A DNA stretch of 24,989 nucleotides from DATADD01 sp046262355 (GTDB lineage Bacteria > Actinomycetota > CADDZG01 > WHSQ01). Location of the stretch: positions 1 through 24,989 of the forward strand of contig JBHEMX010000095.1 in the NCBI GenBank assembly GCA_046262355.1. Reading direction: 5' to 3'. The notes beneath the pieces were generated by a model. The model had not been told where the DNA came from. It did no database searches and was given only the letters and a program-made list of their open reading frames with translations. Shown here piece after piece: positions 1-7,436 of the stretch. How positions within the stretch are numbered: position 1 is the first letter of the stretch; each line of letters opens with the position of its first letter. A program made the translations under genes and the position numbers.

Positions 1-910
1 TGATCGGCTTCTGCCGGCGCTTCTCGTCGAGGTGGTCCCCGAGCGTTGCGATGACGGACGTGGGGGCCTTCCTCGTCCACGCCCTTACCACCTCACTGCC
101 CAACCCGTTGTCGACGGCCGTTGAGTCGTAGCTAGTTGGATCCCTGCGCAGAAGGGTCCCGGTGATCCCGTGCCGGTTGGGCAACCCCCCGGTGCCGACC
201 GTTGCGAGGGTGGCGGCCGGATCCAGCGGCAGAGAACCGACAACCGCATCCATCGTTGCGGCCCCATCGTCCATCAGTCGCTCCAGCCGCGGCCACGTTT
301 GGGGATGCCGCTCGAGCTCGTCGCTTCCGACGCCTTTCCAGACGACCTCGAGGACGAGTCGTGGGGTCTCTCCGGAAGCGACTCCCTCCACCGTCTCACC
401 GGAGCGAACGCCGGCGTGTGGTCGGCGCAGATCGATGATGGCCGCGATCGTCTCCGAGACATCGTCTAGCCCGGTACCCGAGGGGACGTTTGCTCCCGCT
501 GCTACTCCTGTGCCCGCGAAGATGAGCGGCACCCTCCCGCTCTCCTGCAGGGTTGTCGACGGCCACAGCGGCGGCGAGGTGACACGGCGGAAGGGATCCC
601 CGCCCGAGATCAGCGTCGATCCGGTGACCGCCATGATGTCGGGGGACCTTCCTTCGTAGGAACCGCTCTCTACCAGAGCTCGAACCTTATCCGGCAGGGA
701 GCAGAACGGAGTGTTCGAGGAAGCTTCCGCCCGCACCTCGCAGGCGTTGCCGATACACAGCACGCGCAGCGCTCCCGCGGGGAGACCCAGCAACGCCGCC
801 ACGGCGAAGAATGCGGCCGCCCGGCGTCCCGCGCGCCCCTGCTTGATAAACCGGGCGAGCGCGCTCAGGGCCGATACCTGAGAGGACCTTGCAGCGTGCC
901 GTGTACGCAA
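1..910 (-). CDS. Membrane-anchored alkaline-phosphatase-superfamily-like protein, C-terminus outside window
   Basis: An uninterrupted minus-strand reading frame of 303 codons runs off the left edge. The proposed start is TTG at 910, six bases after the stop of the preceding small gene; a later start is possible. Residues about 28-52 form one hydrophobic segment after a basic stretch, so the protein is probably anchored with its bulk outside the cell. Two blocks resemble the alkaline phosphatase/phosphodiesterase superfamily: VPLIFAGTGV followed by LDDVSETIAAII, typical of the C-terminal half, and later VVWKGVG plus GTGGLPNRHGITG, typical of the N-terminal catalytic half. The order is the reverse of the usual one, and the metal-binding Asp expected in the first catalytic motif is Lys. 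The substrate is unknown and activity is doubtful. The family call is from motifs only. Confidence 0.6.
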   Translation of the reverse strand, partial: MRTRHAARSSQVSALSALARFIKQGRAGRRAAAFFAVAALLGLPAGALRVLCIGNACEVRAEASSNTPFCSLPDKVRALVESGSYEGRSPDIMAVTGSTLISGGDPFRRVTSPPLWPSTTLQESGRVPLIFAGTGVAAGANVPSGTGLDDVSETIAAIIDLRRPHAGVRSGETVEGVASGETPRLVLEVVWKGVGSDELERHPQTWPRLERLMDDGAATMDAVVGSLPLDPAATLATVGTGGLPNRHGITGTLLRRDPTSYDSTAVDNGLGSEVVRAWTRKAPTSVIATLGDHLDEKRRQKPI

Positions 911-915
911 CGCGC

Positions 916-1074
916 TCAGCTCGCCTTCCGTCGGCCGACCTCTTCTTGCTGCTTGCTCTCTACAAGAGCACGCAATGACTCGAGCGCCTGTTGATCGCGC
1001 CGAGCGCCGTCTCGAGCCCACTTCAGGATGAGCCCGATAGCCCCCGAGACGATCGCACCGATAAGAACTTCCAT
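916..1074 (-). CDS. Small single-helix membrane protein, 52 aa
   Basis: ATG at 1074 is preceded by a strong ribosome binding site (GGAAGGAGG). The product has an N-terminal hydrophobic helix (residues 2-17) followed by a charged, probably helical or coiled-coil tail rich in Arg, Gln and Glu. Its stop is six bases before the proposed TTG start of the phosphatase-like gene, so the two are probably translationally coupled. The function is unknown. The good ribosome binding site and tight spacing favour a real gene. Confidence 0.6.
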   Translation of the reverse strand: MEVLIGAIVSGAIGLILKWARDGARRDQQALESLRALVESKQQEEVGRRKAS

Positions 1075-1123
1075 CTACCTCCTTCCAACTGCCGAAAACC
1101 GCGTCGCGAACAGACGACGGGTC

Positions 1124-1438
1124 TCAGCAGCGAAGGGGGTCCACCATCCGCGAATGGGGAGCTTCGATAGCCGTACCCGAGAAGATCTCGCTGAGCGCCG
1201 GACGAGCATCCGAGGCGCATCCGGTCCTCCTTCGGACGGGTGCGATCAGGGCGAGCGCCAGGAGCGCGATCAGTAGGATGGCGGTGAGCCAATCTACAAG
1301 ATCCAGCCCATCGGAGTCGGAGTCGTGATGGATCCCTGCGAGGTGAACCCCGCAGATGAGGATGAAGATCAAGAGGAGCACGAGGCAGGCTCCCCGCACC
1401 CACGGTGATCGCTGCACCAAGGCCCGAAAAAAACGCAT
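1124..1438 (-). CDS. Hypothetical membrane protein with two helices, 104 aa
   Basis: The protein has two clear transmembrane segments at residues about 16-35 and 49-66. They are separated by a short loop rich in His, Asp and Ser (HHDSDSDG), which could bind a metal. The C-terminal third is polar. The gene lies downstream of csoR on the same strand (69-bp gap) and 49 bp before the 52-aa gene, so it may head a small operon with the phosphatase-like gene. No strong Shine-Dalgarno sequence is visible; a TATAGT hexamer lies just upstream of the ATG. No family was recognised. Confidence 0.5.
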   Translation of the reverse strand: MRFFRALVQRSPWVRGACLVLLLIFILICGVHLAGIHHDSDSDGLDLVDWLTAILLIALLALALIAPVRRRTGCASDARPALSEIFSGTAIEAPHSRMVDPLRC

Positions 1439-1507
1439 CTCAGCGACTATACCTAGCCGCCGGGCCTAGCTGCGGATCGTCTACGAGATGGTTCCCGAAC
1501 GTCCCGG

Positions 1508-1777
1508 CTAAGCCTTAACGAGTCGATCTATGGCCGCGGACGCCTCCGAGATCATGTCTCTATCCTTCTCGGTTCGGTTGGCGATGCAATGCCGCATGTG
1601 ATCCTCGAGGAGTCCGATCGCTACCTTCTTGAGAGCGTTGGACGCGGCCGAGATCTGCGTGAGGATGTCGATGCAGTACTTGTCCTCCTCGACCATCCGG
1701 TGCAGCCCCCGCACTTGACCTTCGACCCGCTTGAGGCGAGCAAGGACATCATCCTTGTCCGGGTAATAGCCCCTCAT
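1508..1777 (-). CDS. csoR: CsoR-family metal-sensing transcriptional repressor
   Basis: This is an 89-aa all-helical repressor of the CsoR/RcnR (DUF156) family. The Cu(I)-type ligand set Cys35, His60 and Cys64 is present, matching the Cys-His-Cys pattern of copper-sensing members. The family signature RVEGQVRGL is at residues 17-25. The ATG at 1777 is chosen over an in-frame ATG at 1822 because AGGAGG lies seven bases upstream. CsoR proteins leave DNA when loaded with Cu(I). The divergent gap carries a matching palindrome at 1815-1829, so the repressor probably controls itself and the YHS-nuo operon. Copper is inferred from the ligands; another thiophilic signal cannot be excluded. Confidence 0.93.
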   Translation of the reverse strand: MRGYYPDKDDVLARLKRVEGQVRGLHRMVEEDKYCIDILTQISAASNALKKVAIGLLEDHMRHCIANRTEKDRDMISEASAAIDRLVKA

Positions 1778-1814
1778 CTCGCGCCTCCTGCGCAAAGGCT
1801 CATTTGCAGTACTA

Positions 1815-1829
1815 TACCCCACCGGGGTA
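1815..1829. promoter_or_regulatory. Putative CsoR operator
   Basis: The sequence is a perfect inverted repeat, TACCCC-ACC-GGGGTA. G/C-run palindromes flanked by TA are typical of CsoR sites. It lies 38 bp upstream of csoR and 38 bp upstream of the YHS gene, between the divergent starts. It also touches a TACTAT/TATACC segment that could be a -10 element for the plus-strand operon. Confidence 0.75.
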
Positions 1830-1866
1830 GGGCGGGCAACGGCCCTGGTACGAGGAGGAGGAACCG

Positions 1867-2007
1867 ATGGCGAAAGACCCAGTATGCGGGATGGAGGTCG
1901 ATCCGAACGACGCCGCGGCGACCGTTGAGCACGAAGAGAAGACCTACTTCTTCTGCAGCCAGGACTGCGCAGATTCCTTCCAGGACGATCCGGACAGTTA
2001 TCTTTAA
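1867..2007 (+). CDS. YHS-domain metal-binding protein, 46 aa
   Basis: ATG at 1867 follows a strong GAGGAGGAGG site. The whole protein is one YHS domain: DPVCGMEV at residues 4-11 and YFFCSQDCADSF near residues 27-38, giving three conserved cysteines (one in PVCGM, two in CSQDC). Such domains bind soft metals and occur free or on copper ATPases. The gene ends nine bases before nuoA and begins 38 bp after the CsoR operator, so it is the first gene of the nuo transcript. It may buffer or deliver copper, or another metal, to the membrane machine; this is inference from position. Confidence 0.88.
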   Translation: MAKDPVCGMEVDPNDAAATVEHEEKTYFFCSQDCADSFQDDPDSYL

Positions 2008-2016
2008 GGTACGGCC

Positions 2017-2364
2017 GTGCTGGGTCCCGTAGGAGCGGCCCTGGCCGTCTTTGTAGCCACCGTTGGATTAGCGCTCGCGCTGCGGGCGCTCGGCGACGTG
2101 TGCGGTGCCACCGCGCCGGAGCGCCTTCCCTATGCAGGCGGCTATCCGCCTCGCGTCCACGCGTGGAGCCGATTCCACGCGCGCTACTACGTGATGGCTT
2201 TCGTGTTCCTCGCGTTCGACATGGAGATGGTGTACATGTATCCGTGGGCGGTCGTTTTCCTTCGCGAGGGCCCGATCGCTTTCGTTGAGATGGGGTGGTT
2301 CATCCTCGTCCTGCTCCTCGGCATCCTCTACACGTGGCGGGAGGGCGCGTTCGAGTGGGCATGA
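2017..2364 (+). CDS. nuoA: NADH-quinone oxidoreductase subunit A-like membrane protein
   Basis: This 115-aa, three-helix protein matches NuoA/ND3. The GTG start at 2017 has AAGGT just upstream. The core FDMEMVYMYPWAVVF, with the membrane acids Asp and Glu, is well conserved. The usual loop signature (Tyr-Glu-Cys-Gly) reads PYAGGYPP, so both the Glu and the Cys are gone. In complex I that loop lies beside the quinone cavity at the arm junction. The stop overlaps the next start as ATGA. Confidence 0.92.
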   Translation: MLGPVGAALAVFVATVGLALALRALGDVCGATAPERLPYAGGYPPRVHAWSRFHARYYVMAFVFLAFDMEMVYMYPWAVVFLREGPIAFVEMGWFILVLLLGILYTWREGAFEWA

Positions 2365-3653
2365 GCCGGCTCTTACGCCGCATCGCGCGCCCGGCAGATG
2401 CGCGGGTCTTCTGCGTCACAGGCTCCCGTGCAGGAGACGAAGCGCGCCTTCTCCGTCTGGCCGAAGGTATCCACCTCACGATGACTCCTCGCGCCGCGAA
2501 CGTCTTGCTGATCGCCGGCGAGCTGGACGCAGGCTTGATCGCCCCGGCACTCGTGGCGCACGATGCGCTCGCATGTCCACGCGCGACGGTGTGGTGGCGG
2601 CTCGGCGCCGAAGCGACGCTCGTGCCCATGACTTTCCCGGATGCCCTCGTGGTGGACGACCCCAGCCCGATCTCCGCGCTGAGACGTGTGCATGAACAGC
2701 TCGTGGCCGGACGACATGAGGGTGAAGTGGCCCTGCTGCCGGACGTCGAACCGGCGCAGTGGCGAGGCATCGGGCCCTACGGTCAGGGCGGCAAGGCGAT
2801 GACGGGCGGTGTGCCCTACGGGCGTCCGATGCCCGAACGGGCGGATGATCGTGACGGCCTCAAGCTCGACTACCTGCCAGTGCGTATCGGTCCTCTCTTC
2901 GCCCCCTTCCCCGTGGGACTGGCGCTCGACGTGGAGCTGCACGGAGACGTGATCCAGGAGGCGACCCTCGAGAACTTCGCCGACGCCTCGACGCAGGGAG
3001 GATCCATCTTTCACCGGGCTCTGCAGGCGCCGGTTCTCGTGCGCGACTTGGAGCTCGCTCGCGCACGCAGTCATCTGCAGTGGCTGTCGGACGCGGTGGC
3101 GGTTGCCGGCGCCACATCCTTGTCCGAGAGGATCCTGCGCCTCGCACAGCGCGTTGCGCCGGGGGGCGGCGATGCGATCAGCGCGCTCGAGCGCACGCTG
3201 CGCCGGCGCGGCTTCTTGGGCTGGAGCACGAGCGGAGTCGGAGTCCTCAAGAGAGACGACCTCGAAGGTGTCGGTGGGCCGGTCGCTCGCGCCTCGGGAT
3301 CGCCGATCGATGCCCGCACCGGGGACGAGGCCTACGAGCATCTTGGGTTCGAGGCAGTGGTGCAAGACGCAGGCGACGCAGCGGCGCGGTGGATCCAACG
3401 CGTCCGGGAGGCGGCCCAAGCGTTGGATCTCGCGGAGCAAGCAGGCGGTGCGCGCGCAGGCCGCTCGGGCGCGGTCGAGTCACCGCGCGGGATGCTGACC
3501 GACCGAGGCGGGCCGTCTCTCAGGATAGCAAGGCTCGTTCCCTCGCTGGTTGCGGGGGCGGAATGGGGCGATGCGGTTGCCACGGTCATGAGCCTCGACC
3601 TCGACATGTCCGAAGCACAAAGGCTCGGCAACGACGAGCGCGCGGCGTCGTGA
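2361..3653 (+). CDS. Fused, degenerate NuoB-NuoD-like protein
   Basis: The 430-aa product starts at ATG 2361, overlapping the nuoA stop. Residues about 28-115 resemble the NuoB core: MTPRAANVLLIAGELDAGLIAPAL matches the segment that normally precedes the cluster cysteines (positions 41-64). Only Cys18 and Cys72 occur in this part, so the four N2 ligands cannot be formed. After a Gly-rich linker (about 116-173), residues 174-430 follow NuoD: GPLFAPFPVGL, then SGVGVL, GPVARASG, GDAAARWIQRVREA and ESPRGM in the normal order. The quinone-site His of the GPxHPxTHG motif is replaced, and the matching Tyr region is not conserved. It is probably a structural connector without redox centres. Strong conservation of order and an intact frame argue against a pseudogene. 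Confidence 0.85.
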   Translation: MSRLLRRIARPADARVFCVTGSRAGDEARLLRLAEGIHLTMTPRAANVLLIAGELDAGLIAPALVAHDALACPRATVWWRLGAEATLVPMTFPDALVVDDPSPISALRRVHEQLVAGRHEGEVALLPDVEPAQWRGIGPYGQGGKAMTGGVPYGRPMPERADDRDGLKLDYLPVRIGPLFAPFPVGLALDVELHGDVIQEATLENFADASTQGGSIFHRALQAPVLVRDLELARARSHLQWLSDAVAVAGATSLSERILRLAQRVAPGGGDAISALERTLRRRGFLGWSTSGVGVLKRDDLEGVGGPVARASGSPIDARTGDEAYEHLGFEAVVQDAGDAAARWIQRVREAAQALDLAEQAGGARAGRSGAVESPRGMLTDRGGPSLRIARLVPSLVAGAEWGDAVATVMSLDLDMSEAQRLGNDERAAS

Positions 3654-4582
3654 GCCCGTATCTCTCTCCTCCGTTCGCGGCGATCGTGATGATCGGGTTT
3701 CTCGTCGGGGCCGCGTACGTCGTTGCGGTGCTCGACGGCATAACGGGGACGCTCGTGGCACGACGTCCTTTGCGCTTGCTGCGCGTCCTGGGGGGACCCC
3801 TAGAGACTGCCGCCCTCTTGCTGCTGCAAGGAAGGACGACAACCGAGCACCCCGATGCCCAAGCGTGGGCGATCGCACCCGCACTCCTGGCCGGGCTCGC
3901 GGCAGTCGGTCTCGCCGTGATCCCGATCGGTCCCAACACGTCTGTGGCGGATCCCGCCGCAGGCTTCGTGTTGTACTCGGCGGCGATCGCTTACGTGATG
4001 GTCTCCGTATACCTCCACGGCTGGTCGGCGAACTCGACGATGCCGCTGATCGGCGCTTATCGCTTCATCGCGATGGCGTTCGCGTTTCAGATCCCGTTCC
4101 TTCTGGTGTTGCTTGCGCCGGCGCTGCCGGCAGAGTCGCTCGCGATCGGGGCGATCGTCGAGGCCCAGGAGTCGCTCTGGAACGTGGTGCGCCAACCGCT
4201 GGGGCTTCCGATCTTCCTCGTGGTTTCCGCGGCGGCGACGTTCTCTCTTCCGCTGGACTTCCCCGATGCCGCCGACCTGGGTGGGGGGACATCGGCCGAG
4301 GTGTCGGGCTCGCACCGTCTCGCGTGGCGCGGGGCGCGTGCGGCACTCCTCGTGATGGTCGCAGCGATGGGGGCATCGGCGTTCCTCGGCGGTTGGCAGG
4401 GGCCGTGGCTCCCCGGCTGGCTGTGGGTCTTGCTCAAGACCGTGTTCCTGCTGACGCTCCTGATCGCCTCCAGCCACGCGCTCGCGCGGCTGCGCATCGA
4501 ACGGTTCATCGTGTTCGCGTGGGTGGTCCTGCTGCCGCTCTCGCTCGTCAACATCTTCCTTGCCGGAGGCCTGCTCCTGTGA
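3650..4582 (+). CDS. nuoH: NADH-quinone oxidoreductase subunit H-like membrane protein
   Basis: This 310-aa multi-helix protein starts at GTG 3650 in a GTGA overlap with the previous gene. NuoH hallmarks include GWSANSTMPLIGAYR, a PLDFPDAADLGGGTSAE loop and GGWQGPWLPG near the C-terminal third. Some canonical features are missing: the first loop lacks GPNRVG, the buried Glu in the SYEVP motif is Gln (AFQIP), and the usual Trp-Lys near the C-terminus is Trp-Val. In complex I these line the quinone tunnel and the entry of the proton path. The product is therefore an adapted H subunit that probably still joins the peripheral protein to the antiporter-like row. Confidence 0.9.
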   Translation: MSPYLSPPFAAIVMIGFLVGAAYVVAVLDGITGTLVARRPLRLLRVLGGPLETAALLLLQGRTTTEHPDAQAWAIAPALLAGLAAVGLAVIPIGPNTSVADPAAGFVLYSAAIAYVMVSVYLHGWSANSTMPLIGAYRFIAMAFAFQIPFLLVLLAPALPAESLAIGAIVEAQESLWNVVRQPLGLPIFLVVSAAATFSLPLDFPDAADLGGGTSAEVSGSHRLAWRGARAALLVMVAAMGASAFLGGWQGPWLPGWLWVLLKTVFLLTLLIASSHALARLRIERFIVFAWVVLLPLSLVNIFLAGGLLL

Positions 4583-5211
4583 GCACGAGTGCGACCGTCG
4601 ATGTCTTGTTCTACGTCTTCGGAGCCGGCACGATCGCGACCGCTTACCTCGTGTTCCGCACCGACTCGATGGTGCGAGCCGCGTATTGGCTATTGGCGTC
4701 GTTCGTCGGAGTCGGCGCGATCCTGGTACTGCTTCAGGCGGAGTTCCTCGGTCTCGTGCTGATGCTGATGATGGCCGGCGAGATGACCATCATGGCGTTC
4801 GTGATGGTCATGTTCATGATGAACCCAGCCGGTCTGAACCCGATGCTCATGGTGCACCAGCACAGAACGGCGATCGCCGCGGGGATAGCGGCGTTTCTCG
4901 TGCTGTCCGGGGCCGCTCTGGTAACGGACTTTCCCGAGGCGTCCGCAACCCAGACATCACGTGCGACGGAGGAGCTGGGCACCGAGTTGCTCGGCGAGTC
5001 CATGCTCGTGTTCGAGACGGCGGGTACGGCACTCCTGGCGACGATGATCGGCGCCGTAGCCGTGTCCAGCCGGAGAGGTCGTTACGGCGACGCCGAAGAG
5101 GACTCGATCGAACCGCCGGTCCAGCCCGACGAAGAACCGGTCGAGGCCGCCGCGCAGGACACCGACGAAGACCAGCACGAGCATCACGCTCACGGAGGGC
5201 ACCCCGGGTGA
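4579..5211 (+). CDS. nuoJ: NADH-quinone oxidoreductase subunit J-like protein with His/acid-rich tail
   Basis: The 210-aa protein starts at GTG 4579, overlapping the nuoH stop. Five hydrophobic segments and a Met-rich third helix identify NuoJ/ND6. That helix, which normally carries a Gly hinge (pi-bulge), reads LMMAGEMTIMAF, with an added membrane Glu after the Gly. The C-terminal 45 residues are soluble, strongly acidic and end in a His cluster (EDQHEHHAHGGHPG), unusual for NuoJ and suggestive of metal binding. Its stop overlaps nuoK. Confidence 0.9.
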   Translation: MSTSATVDVLFYVFGAGTIATAYLVFRTDSMVRAAYWLLASFVGVGAILVLLQAEFLGLVLMLMMAGEMTIMAFVMVMFMMNPAGLNPMLMVHQHRTAIAAGIAAFLVLSGAALVTDFPEASATQTSRATEELGTELLGESMLVFETAGTALLATMIGAVAVSSRRGRYGDAEEDSIEPPVQPDEEPVEAAAQDTDEDQHEHHAHGGHPG

Positions 5212-5513
5212 GCCTCGATTCCCTGTTGATCGTCGCGGCCGGGATCTTCGGGATCGGGTTGTACGGCGCGCTCAGCCAGCAATCGTTCGTGATGCTGTTG
5301 ATGGGCCTCGAGTTGATGATCAACTCCGCCATCCTCGCGGCCGTTGCCTTTTGGGCTGCGTCCACTGGGGGCGATCCCAAGGGTCAGATGCTGGCGATCG
5401 TCTTCATGACCGTGATGGCGATCGAGATGGCGCTCGGGTTCGCGCTGATCGTCAACGTCTACCGGGCCCGCAAGGCGGACATGACCGAGAAGCTAAAGAG
5501 GCTCAGAGCATGA
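5208..5513 (+). CDS. nuoK: NADH-quinone oxidoreductase subunit K
   Basis: This 101-aa, three-helix protein starts at GTG 5208 in a GTGA overlap. Both conserved membrane glutamates of the proton route are present: GLELMINSAILAA in helix 2 and AIEMALGFALIV in helix 3. The length is normal for NuoK. These residues being intact supports continued ion movement through the membrane arm even though the redox arm is degenerate. Confidence 0.95.
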   Translation: MSLDSLLIVAAGIFGIGLYGALSQQSFVMLLMGLELMINSAILAAVAFWAASTGGDPKGQMLAIVFMTVMAIEMALGFALIVNVYRARKADMTEKLKRLRA

Positions 5514-7411
5514 CGCTGTGGCTCGTGGTTCTCCTCCCCATACTTGGTGCCGTCGTTGCCGCTCGCATCCCACGACTAGCGCAAGCGACGGCGGCGGCGG
5601 TCATCGCCTCGACCGCCGCGCTCGGCGTATGGGCGGCTGTGGCCGCACCCACAACGGTCGTGTCATGGGGGCCGCAGCTCGAGCTGACGGTTGCAGCAAC
5701 TGGCTTCGCGCGCGTGATGGTCGTGCTGGTGCCGGTCATCGCGCTCCCGATCACGCTCTACGCAGCGGCCACCGAACCGGTCGGTCGGGCGCGGTTGATA
5801 GCTCTGCTCATGGCCTTCGTCGGCGCGATGGAGCTCCTCGTGATGGCGAACGACCTGCTCACGCTGCTCATCGGTTGGGAGCTCGTGGGCGCGTTGTCAT
5901 GGGTCCTGATCGCCCACGAATGGGCCGAACCGTCCAACGCACAGAAGGCATCGCATGCCTTCATCACCACGCGCTTCGGGGACCTCGGTCTCTACGTCGC
6001 CGCCGGCATCGCGTTCGCAACCACGGGGTCGTTCGCGTTCTCCGCCCTTGCGGATGCAGACCCCGCGCAACTGCAGATCGTCGCAGGGGGGATTCTGTTG
6101 GCTGCGGCCGCAAAATCGGCTCAGGTTCCCTTCTCGCCGTGGTTGTTCTCGGCGATGGCGGGTCCGACCCCGGTATCGGCGCTGCTTCACTCGTCGACCA
6201 TGGTCGCCGCAGGCGCGTATCTGCTCGTTCGGCTGGCCCCGCATCTCGATTCCGTCACATGGTTCGCGCCCATCGTCATCGCGATCGGCTTGACGAGCGC
6301 GCTGGCGGGAGGTGTCGTCGCCGCCGTGCATCGCCACCCCAAACGGCTCCTGGCGGCGTCGACGACGGCTCAATACGGGCTGATGTTCGTCGCGATCGGG
6401 GCGGGATCTACCGTCGCCGCCGCGGCACAACTCGTTACGCATGCTGCATTCAAGTCTCTCTTGTTCCTCACCGCAGGCACGGCCATGCACGCGGCTGAGT
6501 CGGACGATCTCGGCCACATGCGACTCGGACGACGCCTACCCCTCATCGGTGCGTTCGCCGCGACCGGTGCTCTCGCCCTCGCCGCGCTACCCCCGCTGGG
6601 GGCGGCGTGGTCCAAGGAGCAGATCGTCGGCGCCGCATCCGAGTCGTCTCCTCTACTTGGGGCGGCCCTGGTCGTCGCGGCGCTGCTCAGCGCCTTCTAC
6701 GCCCTCCGCTACTGGCTACTCGCCTTCGGACCAGGTCGGACCGAACCCAGACGAACGACGCCCACCGAAGTGAGCGCGTCCATTGGATCCCTCGCGTCAC
6801 TGTCACTCGGGCTCGCCATCCTCTGGGTCCCCGCGGTGAACGAAACAGCGGCACACCTCATACAGGGAGAGGTCGTTCCGACGCGCGCGCTGGAGTTAGC
6901 GCTCGGGCTCGCGTCGCCGGCCATCGGCGCCGGCTTCGTCGTCGCCCTCCAGCGGCGAGGCCGCCTCGCGCAGGGCGTTCTGGTTCCGATGGTCTCCACT
7001 GCCGCAGCAGGATGGTTCGGGATCGCCGGCGTGTCTCGGCGGGTTGTCGTCGGTCCGGTTCTAGCGACGTCTCGCGTCCTCGCCGCATTCGACGATCGCG
7101 TGATCGACGCAGGAATCCGCGCGAGCGCCCGGATCGCAAGCGGCTTCTCGGGCTTGCTGCGCCGGCGCTCCGAGCTATCGATCGACGCGATCGTGAACGG
7201 CATCGGGGGCGGGACGCTGCTGATGGCGACCGGTACGAGGTTCGCGGACGACCACGGCGTGGATCGCACGGCCGAGGGAGTCGCGTTCGGCCTGGGGCGG
7301 GCCGGGGCGCTCCTACGAAGGCTGCAAACTGGTCTGTCGCACCACTACTACGTGATCGTGGCTGTAGGCCTCATCGCGCTCGTAGTCGCGTTGGCGATGG
7401 GAACTTCATGA
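5510..7411 (+). CDS. nuoL: NADH-quinone oxidoreductase subunit L, antiporter-like
   Basis: This 633-aa antiporter-like subunit starts at ATG 5510, overlapping the nuoK stop. It keeps the ion-path pair: Glu124 in IGWELVGALSW and Lys202 in AAAKSAQVPFSPWL. The helix-7/8 signature GPTPVSALLHSSTMVAAGAYL and the later SKEQIVGAA lysine are also present. The C-terminal 200 residues contain the long lateral helix and final anchor helix typical of NuoL. It probably moves protons or another cation. Confidence 0.95.
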   Translation: MTLWLVVLLPILGAVVAARIPRLAQATAAAVIASTAALGVWAAVAAPTTVVSWGPQLELTVAATGFARVMVVLVPVIALPITLYAAATEPVGRARLIALLMAFVGAMELLVMANDLLTLLIGWELVGALSWVLIAHEWAEPSNAQKASHAFITTRFGDLGLYVAAGIAFATTGSFAFSALADADPAQLQIVAGGILLAAAAKSAQVPFSPWLFSAMAGPTPVSALLHSSTMVAAGAYLLVRLAPHLDSVTWFAPIVIAIGLTSALAGGVVAAVHRHPKRLLAASTTAQYGLMFVAIGAGSTVAAAAQLVTHAAFKSLLFLTAGTAMHAAESDDLGHMRLGRRLPLIGAFAATGALALAALPPLGAAWSKEQIVGAASESSPLLGAALVVAALLSAFYALRYWLLAFGPGRTEPRRTTPTEVSASIGSLASLSLGLAILWVPAVNETAAHLIQGEVVPTRALELALGLASPAIGAGFVVALQRRGRLAQGVLVPMVSTAAAGWFGIAGVSRRVVVGPVLATSRVLAAFDDRVIDAGIRASARIASGFSGLLRRRSELSIDAIVNGIGGGTLLMATGTRFADDHGVDRTAEGVAFGLGRAGALLRRLQTGLSHHYYVIVAVGLIALVVALAMGTS

Positions 7412-7436
7412 GGTCTCCTGCAAGGAGAGTGAGTCT

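Noticed and set aside
162..659. Plus-strand 165-codon frame near the left edge
   Set aside because: It lies antisense to the phosphatase-like gene, has a Ser/Arg/Pro-rich product with no motif, and no ribosome binding site.
3865..5211. Long frame reading through nuoH into nuoJ
   Set aside because: Only the part from GTG 4579 is nuoJ; the upstream 238 codons are an Arg-rich shadow of nuoH.
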